A stretch of 5,039 bases of DNA from the NCBI GenBank assembly GCA_003451635.1, contig DMAT01000017.1:1-5039 (forward strand). Reading direction: 5' to 3'. This document shows positions 1 to 5,039 of the stretch, one piece after another; positions within the stretch are counted from its first letter, which is position 1, and each line of letters starts with the position of its first letter. Under the pieces are notes generated by a model, which made no database searches, had not been told where the DNA came from, and was given only the letters and a program-made list of their open reading frames with translations. The position numbers were made by a program, and so were the translations under genes. The stretch comes from Syntrophus sp. (in: bacteria) (GTDB taxonomy: Bacteria; Desulfobacterota; Syntrophia; Syntrophales; UBA8958).

Positions 1-29
1 GGAGGCCCACCAGTGACCTTGGCACTTCC
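1..29 (-). tRNA. selC: Possible selenocysteine tRNA (selC), 5' part only, cut by the left window edge
   Basis: Read on the minus strand from position 29, the sequence begins GGAAGTGC (29-22), which would form an 8-nt acceptor strand as in bacterial tRNA-Sec, where the acceptor stem is 8 bp rather than 7. A 2-nt linker CA follows (21-20). Next is a D arm: AGGTC (19-15) pairs with GGCCT (7-3), with four Watson-Crick-type pairs and one G-U, around the loop ACTGGTG, which carries the usual GG. The two final C residues would be position 26 and the start of the anticodon stem. The anticodon (expected TCA), long variable arm and T arm lie outside the window, so the diagnostic parts are not visible. 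The call rests on arm geometry and the GGAAG start. The location beside a molybdenum cofactor gene fits but proves nothing. It could instead be chance pairing or another small RNA. Confidence 0.42.
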
Positions 30-49
30 GCACTGAAAAACAATGCCTA

Positions 50-78
50 ATTTTATTTGTTAGCTCAAAGATTCAGAA
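50..78 (-). promoter_or_regulatory. Possible promoter for the putative selC
   Basis: On the minus strand there is a -10-like TAAAAT (55-50), five of six matches to TATAAT, with a weak -35-like TTCTGA (78-73) at a 17-nt spacing. Transcription would start near position 43, about 14 nt before the putative tRNA 5' end, a reasonable leader for RNase P processing. The -35 matches only three consensus positions and the region is AT-rich, so chance is a real possibility. Transcription could instead read through from moeA. Confidence 0.25.
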
Positions 79-92
79 GCCGTTAAGAGCTA
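61..92. repeat. Inverted repeat TAGCTC / GAGCTA in the spacer after moeA
   Basis: A perfect 6-bp inverted repeat has arms TAGCTC (61-66) and GAGCTA (87-92), separated by 20 nt. On the plus strand it is followed by a moderately T-rich run (TTATTTCC). It could therefore weakly terminate a gene arriving from the left, though none is identifiable. On the minus strand, the direction of moeA, the following bases are A-rich, so it is not a convincing intrinsic terminator for moeA. The large loop and short stem make it weak; it may be coincidental. Confidence 0.25.
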
Positions 93-99
93 TTATTTC

Positions 100-1341
100 C
101 TATACATAATCGGGATGGTCCGTCTGTTCCACGGATCTGTCCAGCAACTGAACAAATACTTCCTCGCCCATCCGGAATGATGTCATCTGTTCCGGCAGGA
201 CGATGAGTCCATTGGCTAGGACCATGGATTTCAGTATCCCCGATCCCTGTTCCCCCGTCGATCTTACATAATAACGCCCTGCTTCTGAGCGGACCTGGCC
301 GCGCATAAAATAGCGCATTCCCTCTCTTTTCTCAAGATCCCCTTCCAGGATGGCCCGAATCATTTTCCGGTAAAGATTCTTATGTCCCATCATTTTAAGT
401 ATGGTCGGACGGACGAACTGTTCGAAGGAAATCATGGAAGAGACAGGATTTCCCGGCAGTCCGAATACCGGAACGCCCTGAATGGACCCGAAGGCCAGAG
501 GTTTGCCGGGACGCATCGCCACCTGCCAGAATTGCATGGCGTTGCCCACTTCTTTCATGATGTCCTTGACGAGGTCATAATCCCCGACGGAAACGCCGCC
601 CGACGAGATGATCAGGTCCGCCCGGGTAGCCGCCCGGAATTTCTCGATCAGGTTTTCCCGCCGGTCTTTCACGATTCCCAATTGCAGGACGGCGGCGCCG
701 CTTTCAATAACCTGGGCGGCGGTGGCGTAGCTGTTGCTGCTGATAATCTTCCAGGAAGAAGGCGGTTCGTCGATATCGACGAGTTCGTCGCCCGTGGCCA
801 GGATCGCCACCAGCGGTCGCTGATAGACAGAGACGAAGGAGCGTCCCAGGGCGGCCAGCATCCCTACTTCTGCGGGACGAATGACAGACCCGCTGAAGAC
901 AACCGTTTCGCCCTCCTGGACATCCTCACCGGCAAGGCGAATGTCCAATCCCTTTGATGCTTCGACGTGGATATGGACCTGATGGCCGTCCTTTTGGGTG
1001 TCTTCCATGCGGACAACGGCGTCGGCCCCCTCTGGGAGGGGAGCGCCGGTCATAATCCGGGCGGCCTGACCTGATCCAAGGGCCTTTTGGGGGACTGTTC
1101 CTGCCGGTATGTCTTCAATGACTTCAAGAATTACGGGACTTGTGCCTTTCGCCCCCCCCGTATCGCGGGCGCGGACGGCGTAACCGTCCATGGCGGAATT
1201 GTTTGTCGGCGGCAGGTGACGTGGGGCGACGATATCCTCGCCCAGAACCCGTCCCAGGGACGCCAGGATGTTCACTTTCTCCACAGGAAGCGGGATGACG
1301 TTAGCGAGAATGGTCTTCAAGGCTTCATCAACACGGATCAT
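100..1341 (-). CDS. moeA: Molybdopterin molybdenumtransferase MoeA, complete
   Basis: MoeA inserts molybdate into adenylylated molybdopterin in the cytoplasm, a late step of molybdenum cofactor synthesis, releasing AMP. The 413-residue product matches the usual family length (about 400-410). Visible motifs in order are: NNSAMDGYA at 47-55, a family signature; IMTGAPLPEGADAVV at 96-110, in the beta-rich domain; ATGDEL at 182-187 and SGGVSVGDYD at 247-256, in the MoCF-binding domain; MRPGKP at 276-281; and FGLPGNPVSS at 293-302. The C-terminal beta-barrel domain spans roughly 325-400. The frame extends 12 codons upstream to a TTG at 1377, but the ATG at 1341 (MIRVDEAL) begins where family members normally begin, and the TTG lies within a -35-like hexamer. 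No Shine-Dalgarno sequence precedes the ATG. The gene is divergent from nadA and points toward the putative selC. The family includes tungsten-handling relatives, and metal preference cannot be read from sequence. Confidence 0.97.
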   Translation of the reverse strand: MIRVDEALKTILANVIPLPVEKVNILASLGRVLGEDIVAPRHLPPTNNSAMDGYAVRARDTGGAKGTSPVILEVIEDIPAGTVPQKALGSGQAARIMTGAPLPEGADAVVRMEDTQKDGHQVHIHVEASKGLDIRLAGEDVQEGETVVFSGSVIRPAEVGMLAALGRSFVSVYQRPLVAILATGDELVDIDEPPSSWKIISSNSYATAAQVIESGAAVLQLGIVKDRRENLIEKFRAATRADLIISSGGVSVGDYDLVKDIMKEVGNAMQFWQVAMRPGKPLAFGSIQGVPVFGLPGNPVSSMISFEQFVRPTILKMMGHKNLYRKMIRAILEGDLEKREGMRYFMRGQVRSEAGRYYVRSTGEQGSGILKSMVLANGLIVLPEQMTSFRMGEEVFVQLLDRSVEQTDHPDYV

Positions 1342-1350
1342 GACGAAGTA

Positions 1351-1377
1351 ACTATATGAAAAGGGAGGTCTTGTCAA
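1351..1377 (-). promoter_or_regulatory. Putative sigma70-type promoter of moeA
   Basis: On the minus strand there is a perfect -35 hexamer TTGACA (1377-1372), then a 15-nt spacer and TATAGT (1356-1351), five of six matches to the -10 consensus. The spacer is shorter than the optimal 17 nt. A start about 7 nt past the -10 would fall near 1344-1343, only two or three bases before the moeA ATG at 1341. That would make the message leaderless or nearly so, which fits the absence of a Shine-Dalgarno sequence. Confidence 0.5.
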
Positions 1378-1390
1378 CCATTACCCATGT

Positions 1391-1420
1391 TTGCCCTTGA
1401 AGAAAAGCCGTTTATATTAT
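1391..1420 (+). promoter_or_regulatory. Putative promoter of nadA (and probably mfd)
   Basis: A -35-like TTGCCC (1391-1396) stands 18 nt before TATTAT (1415-1420), or 16 nt before the overlapping TATATT (1413-1418). The -10 region is the most AT-rich stretch of the intergenic space. Transcription would start near 1425-1428 and leave a leader of about 40 nt before the ATG at 1466. The -35 half is weak, so activation or a different sigma site is possible. I found no convincing NiaR, NrtR or other NAD-repressor operator. Confidence 0.4.
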
Positions 1421-1453
1421 AGGAAGACCACCTTGGCATACAAAACGATAGTC

Positions 1454-1457
1454 GGGA
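1454..1457 (+). promoter_or_regulatory. Weak ribosome binding site of nadA
   Basis: GGGA lies 8 nt before the ATG at 1466, a suitable spacing but only a four-base match to the Shine-Dalgarno core. A longer match, AGGAAG (1421-1426), precedes an in-frame TTG at 1433. It would sit at or before the predicted transcription start, so it is less likely to be used. Confidence 0.35.
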
Positions 1458-1465
1458 CTGTGCAT

Positions 1466-2377
1466 ATGTATAAAAAAGAGATCCAGGGTAAGATCCGCAA
1501 ACTCCTCGCAGAAAGAAAGGCGATTCTCCTTGCCCATTACTATCAGCGTGATGAAGTGCAGGAGATTGCCGATTATCTGGGCGACTCCCTGGGCTTGAGC
1601 ATGGAGGCGGCCAAGACGGATGCCGCGGTGATTGTCTTTGCCGGGGTGCATTTCATGGCGGAAAGCGCTTCCATCCTTTCTCCGGAGAAAACGGTTCTCC
1701 TGCCCCGGGCCGACGCCGGCTGTCCCCTCGCCGACATGATCGCGGTCGAGCAACTCCTGGCGGCAAAGCGGCAATATCCCGACGCCACGGTGGTTACGTA
1801 CATCAATTCCTCAGCGGAAATCAAAGCCCACAGCGATATCTGCTGCACCTCCGCCAACGCCCTGAAAGTGGTTCAATCGATTCCGGGGGAGGGACCGGTC
1901 CTGATGATTCCCGATGGCAATCTGGCCCGCTATGTCGCAGCGCGGACAAAAAAGACGATCATCCCTTGGGGAGGATTTTGTCCGATCCATCACCACCTGA
2001 CGGCAGCGCAAGTCAGCCGTATCAAGGCAATCCATCCCGATGCCGTTTTTGCCGCCCATCCCGAATGCACCCTTGAGGTATTGGCCCTTGCCGACTTTGT
2101 CGGCAGTACCACTGCCATTCTCAATTATGCCGGGGAACCTCAGGTCCGCAAATTGATCGTCGGCACGGAAAGAGGCATCTTCTGGCAACTTCAGAGCCGC
2201 TACCCGGAAAAAGTCTTTATCCCCGCCTCGGAAGAGATGCTCTGCGAAGACATGAAACGCACCACCCTTGAAGACATCCTGGCTTCCCTGACGGAGATGA
2301 AGCACATCGTCAAGGTTCCCGAAGCAGTGAGAATTCCCGCCAAACGATCCCTCGACAGAATGCTGGAGCTGTCTTGA
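1466..2377 (+). CDS. nadA: Quinolinate synthase NadA, complete
   Basis: NadA condenses iminoaspartate (made by NadB or aspartate dehydrogenase) with dihydroxyacetone phosphate to form quinolinate, the de novo precursor of NAD. It is a cytoplasmic [4Fe-4S] enzyme. The 303-residue product matches the short form of the family (about 300 aa, versus about 347 in E. coli). The three conserved cluster cysteines of the family are C86 (DAGCPLADM), C172 (GGFCPIHHHL) and C260 (MLCEDMKRTTLEDI). Other family motifs are LAHYYQ at 22-27 (often AHNYQ), GDSLGLS at 39-45, FAGVHFMAE at 58-66, TYINSSAEIKA at 111-121, ICCTSANA at 125-132, HPEC at 198-201 and VGSTTAI at 212-218. The ATG at 1466 is chosen because the family's N-terminal helix starts there. 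In-frame TTG codons at 1391 and 1433 and a GTG at 1460 would add residues without family counterpart. No nadB or nadC is visible. It sits 9 bp upstream of mfd. Confidence 0.97.
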   Translation: MYKKEIQGKIRKLLAERKAILLAHYYQRDEVQEIADYLGDSLGLSMEAAKTDAAVIVFAGVHFMAESASILSPEKTVLLPRADAGCPLADMIAVEQLLAAKRQYPDATVVTYINSSAEIKAHSDICCTSANALKVVQSIPGEGPVLMIPDGNLARYVAARTKKTIIPWGGFCPIHHHLTAAQVSRIKAIHPDAVFAAHPECTLEVLALADFVGSTTAILNYAGEPQVRKLIVGTERGIFWQLQSRYPEKVFIPASEEMLCEDMKRTTLEDILASLTEMKHIVKVPEAVRIPAKRSLDRMLELS

Positions 2378-2386
2378 TTTCCTGAG

Positions 2387-5039
2387 ATGAAAAAGATAAT
2401 ACGCCAGGCGATAAAGAGTCCCGATCCGGCCTTGGCGGACCTGCTGAATCGGATCGGTCAAGGAGACAAGTCCATTCCCGTCCATGGTTTGGAAGGGGCG
2501 GCGAAGTCCTTTTTAATGGCCCTGCTGCACCGACAAACTCCCGGACCCCTGTTGATAATTACCACTACGGAGAAGGAAGCGAAGCAATGCTGCCGCGATC
2601 TGTCCTTTTTTTCCGGGGCCGGTAAAGCGTTTCTCTATCCTCCCTGGGAGGTTGTTTCGACGGATCTCTTTGCCTGGCAACGGGAAGTGGAATTGTCGCG
2701 AAGTGAGGTTCTCTGCCGCCTCCTGGTCGAGGAGCCCGTCATGGTCGTTGTTCCGGTGAAGGCCCTCCTCCAGAAAGTAGCGCCTAAAAAGATTCTTGCC
2801 GCTTATATCCGTCCCGTCGCGATAGGGGATTTCGTCGACCGGGACGAATGGGTTCTTCAACTCCTCCAGGGTGGCTATCACCGCGTTTCCCTTGTGGAAG
2901 GGAAGGGTGAATTCGCTGTCCGCGGCCATGTCGTCGATCTCTTTCCCCCGATGGCAACTCAACCCCTCCGTCTCGAATTTGTCGGGGATGAAATCGAATC
3001 CATCCGGCAATTCGACCCCGTGTCCCAACGATCAAAAAAAGAAGTGGTAGAATTTCTATTGACGCCGGCCAGAGAAATCGTCATGACCGCAGATCGTCAA
3101 AGCCTCGGGATCCAGCATATCAAGGCCCGGGCCAACGACCTGGGGCTGTCCCGCCTGTTGCGGGACCGGCTGGCAGAGCGGATGGCCAATGGCCTGACTA
3201 TGTCCATCAACCCCCTGCTCCTCCCTCTCTTCTACGATGATACGGAGCAGCCAGGTTTTCTCCTGGATTACTTTTCCCCCGAAGGATTGCTGATATTTGA
3301 CGATACCATGGCGATCGGACGTTCTAGGGAGGGTCTTGAGAACGAGATCGACCGACTCCTCATGAAGGCCCATCAAGAGGAGAGGTTTTATCTGGAAAGG
3401 GAGGCCCACTATTGGACGGGCGACGTCCTTACTGAAACAACGGCAAGTTGCCAGAGCCTTCATTTCGATAACCTGGCCCTCGGTATTGACCCGGATGGCG
3501 TGGCCTTTAACATATCGAGTGATACGGGAGTCAAATCCGGGCTTCAGGTACAGGATGATGCAGGAGAGATCCTTTTTCCCCTTGCCGAGCGGATCAGGGA
3601 ATGGATTCGGGATGCTTATCAAGTGTTTTTCCTCTGTAGCGGTTCCGGGGGTCGGCAACGCATGGTTCAGCTCTGCGAAGCGTATCAACTTCCCTATGAT
3701 CTCCTGCCTGTCGATCAGCCTTTCTTAGAGAGTCTTTCCCTGTCAACGGGTCAGGGCGGTCTCGGCATCTGTGAAGGCAGGATTTCCGGCGGGCTTGTTT
3801 ACGAGGCCCTGCGCCTCGTCCTAATTTCCGACGAGGAGATCTACGGGCAGAAGATTGCCATCCGGCGTGCACGGCCTACACGGGAAGGCTACTTCCTCAA
3901 ATCCTTCGGAGAGCTCAGGGAAGGGAACTATGTCGTCCACAAGGAGCACGGCATCGGTCTGTACCGGGGTCTCCAGAAGATTGCCGTGGAAAGTATCGAG
4001 AACGACTTCCTGCTCATTGAATACCTCGATCAGGACAAGCTTTATATCCCCGTGGACCGTCTGGATCAGATCCAGCGCTATTTAGGACCCGAAGGGGCGG
4101 CGCCAAGAATAGACAGGCTGGGCGGAACTTCCTGGGAAACGGTCAAGGAACGGGTGAAAAAATCCATCCGCGATGTGGCGGAGGAACTGATGGCCGTCTA
4201 TGCCGCCCGGGAGGTCATGGACCGCCAATCCTTTTCACCGCCGGACCGGCTTTACAATGAATTCTGCGCCGTCTTTGAATACGAGGAGACCCCGGACCAG
4301 GCACGGGCGATTGAAGACATCCATCTTGACATGAGCCGGACCAAGCCCATGGATCGGCTGATTTGCGGCGACGCCGGCTTCGGGAAAACGGAAGTGGCGC
4401 TGAGGGCCTCATTTCGGGCCGTCATGGAGTCAAAACAGGTCGTGATCCTCGTGCCGACGACCATCCTGGCGGAGCAGCACTACCAGACCTTTTCCCGTCG
4501 TTTCCGTGATTATCCCGTCCGGGTGGAGGTCCTCAACCGTTTCCGGACCAAGGCCGAGCAGGCGAAGATTGTAGAAGGAATCAACAGGGGAACCGTGGAT
4601 ATCATTGTCGGGACCCATCGGCTCCTCCAGAAAGATATTCAGTTCAAGGACCTGGGGCTGGTTGTTATCGATGAGGAACAACGATTTGGCGTTACGCACA
4701 AGGAAAAACTAAAAAAACTCCGGACCCTTGTTGACGTCCTGACCCTGTCGGCCACGCCGATTCCCCGGACCCTCCATCTCTCCCTCGTCGGCATTCGCGA
4801 TCTGTCCATTATTAACACGCCTCCGGAAGACCGTCAGCCGATAAAAACTTATGTCATCGAGTTCAACGAGGACATTATCAAAGAGGCGATTCATGGGGAA
4901 CTGGATCGGCAAGGCCAGGTCTTCTTTCTCCATGACCGGGTCCGCTCCATCTACTCTATGGCCAGATTCATTGAAAAGCTGGTTCCCCGGGCACGAGTGG
5001 CGGTTCTCCACGGGCAGATGAAGTCCGCTGAGATCGAGG
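2387..5039 (+). CDS. mfd: Transcription-repair coupling factor Mfd, 3' end cut by the window
   Basis: Mfd is an ATP-driven DNA translocase that displaces RNA polymerase stalled at lesions and recruits UvrA to start nucleotide excision repair. The frame is uninterrupted for 884 codons; the family is usually about 1,100-1,200 residues, so roughly a quarter is missing. The UvrB-like module covers about 30-350, with YPPWEVVSTDLF at 84-95. Next come a linker and degenerate helicase-like region (about 351-500), then the CarD-like RNA polymerase-interacting domain at about 509-568 (GNYVVHKEHGIGLY at 513-526, LYIPVDRLDQI at 552-562). The motor starts near 625. It contains ETPDQARAI (634-642, Q-motif-like), Walker A GDAGFGKTE (661-669), VPTTILAEQH (689-698), GTHRLLQKDI (742-751), Walker B DEEQ (762-765) followed by RFGV, and motif III SATPIPRTL (788-796). 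The end lies in the second RecA-like lobe (LHGQMKSAEIE). The TRG motif and UvrA-inhibiting C-terminal domain lie beyond the edge. The Shine-Dalgarno match is poor, so translation may depend on nadA. Confidence 0.97.
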   Translation, partial: MKKIIRQAIKSPDPALADLLNRIGQGDKSIPVHGLEGAAKSFLMALLHRQTPGPLLIITTTEKEAKQCCRDLSFFSGAGKAFLYPPWEVVSTDLFAWQREVELSRSEVLCRLLVEEPVMVVVPVKALLQKVAPKKILAAYIRPVAIGDFVDRDEWVLQLLQGGYHRVSLVEGKGEFAVRGHVVDLFPPMATQPLRLEFVGDEIESIRQFDPVSQRSKKEVVEFLLTPAREIVMTADRQSLGIQHIKARANDLGLSRLLRDRLAERMANGLTMSINPLLLPLFYDDTEQPGFLLDYFSPEGLLIFDDTMAIGRSREGLENEIDRLLMKAHQEERFYLEREAHYWTGDVLTETTASCQSLHFDNLALGIDPDGVAFNISSDTGVKSGLQVQDDAGEILFPLAERIREWIRDAYQVFFLCSGSGGRQRMVQLCEAYQLPYDLLPVDQPFLESLSLSTGQGGLGICEGRISGGLVYEALRLVLISDEEIYGQKIAIRRARPTREGYFLKSFGELREGNYVVHKEHGIGLYRGLQKIAVESIENDFLLIEYLDQDKLYIPVDRLDQIQRYLGPEGAAPRIDRLGGTSWETVKERVKKSIRDVAEELMAVYAAREVMDRQSFSPPDRLYNEFCAVFEYEETPDQARAIEDIHLDMSRTKPMDRLICGDAGFGKTEVALRASFRAVMESKQVVILVPTTILAEQHYQTFSRRFRDYPVRVEVLNRFRTKAEQAKIVEGINRGTVDIIVGTHRLLQKDIQFKDLGLVVIDEEQRFGVTHKEKLKKLRTLVDVLTLSATPIPRTLHLSLVGIRDLSIINTPPEDRQPIKTYVIEFNEDIIKEAIHGELDRQGQVFFLHDRVRSIYSMARFIEKLVPRARVAVLHGQMKSAEIE

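Noticed and set aside
10..36. CAGTG...CACTG inverted repeat as a moeA terminator
   Set aside because: In the moeA direction no T run follows the hairpin, and the bases are better explained by the putative tRNA acceptor and D arm.
3..50. Possible C-terminal end of a plus-strand gene (15 codons ending TAA at 48-50)
   Set aside because: The stretch is too short to identify and overlaps the better-structured tRNA-like sequence on the other strand.
382..957. Open frame of 191 codons on the plus strand inside moeA
   Set aside because: It lies antisense to a complete MoeA with all family motifs. Its product has no recognisable domain and it has no credible start signal; it is a shadow of the coding strand's codon bias.
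1387..1422. Eleven-codon open frame starting ATG at 1387 upstream of nadA, as a possible leader peptide
   Set aside because: The SD-like AAGGGAGG is about 18 nt away, too far. The frame ends at the predicted -10 element, and there is no regulatory codon run or attenuator hairpin.
1451..1462. AGTC-GG-GACT inverted repeat just before the nadA start, as an operator or RNA hairpin
   Set aside because: The stem is four perfect pairs with a 2-nt loop, too small for a stable hairpin, and it does not resemble a known NAD-repressor site.
1811..2485. Minus-strand open frame of 224 codons overlapping nadA and the start of mfd
   Set aside because: It is antisense to two well-supported genes, and its translation is low-complexity-like with no family resemblance.
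2513..5011. Several minus-strand open frames of 65-210 codons, and short plus-strand frames, across 2513-5011
   Set aside because: All lie within the single uninterrupted mfd frame, which carries the expected domains in order along its whole visible length.

Overview
The window holds ordinary bacterial housekeeping genes at about 55% GC by eye. The sequence supports three protein genes and, tentatively, the 5' part of one RNA gene. The proteins look like those of Desulfobacterota/Deltaproteobacteria, perhaps near Syntrophus or Geobacter. That placement is an impression from protein style (a short ~300-residue quinolinate synthase, a long Mfd and, if correct, selenocysteine tRNA), not a search result.

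Layout from left to right. Positions 1-29 on the minus strand resemble the 5' end of selenocysteine tRNA (selC): an 8-nt acceptor strand GGAAGTGC, a 2-nt linker and a D arm with a GG-containing loop. The gene runs off the left edge, so this remains a tentative call. Positions 30-99 are a short spacer with a possible promoter and an inverted repeat. Positions 100-1341 on the minus strand are moeA (molybdopterin molybdenumtransferase, 413 aa, complete). Positions 1342-1465 are a divergent intergenic region with back-to-back promoter-like sequences. Positions 1466-2377 on the plus strand are nadA (quinolinate synthase, 303 aa, complete, all three iron-sulfur cysteines present). Nine bases later mfd begins at 2387 (transcription-repair coupling factor). 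It stays open to the last base: 884 codons are visible and the C-terminal part of the motor and the regulatory domain lie outside.

There are two transcription units. On the minus strand, moeA followed by putative selC would link molybdenum cofactor synthesis with selenocysteine insertion, the two requirements of selenocysteine-containing formate dehydrogenases. On the plus strand, nadA and mfd are close enough to be co-transcribed, placing an NAD biosynthesis enzyme with a DNA repair translocase. I see no CRISPR array, insertion sequence, phage gene or clearly new multi-gene system. The observations worth a second look are the edge tRNA, the nearly leaderless moeA promoter and the nadA-mfd junction.
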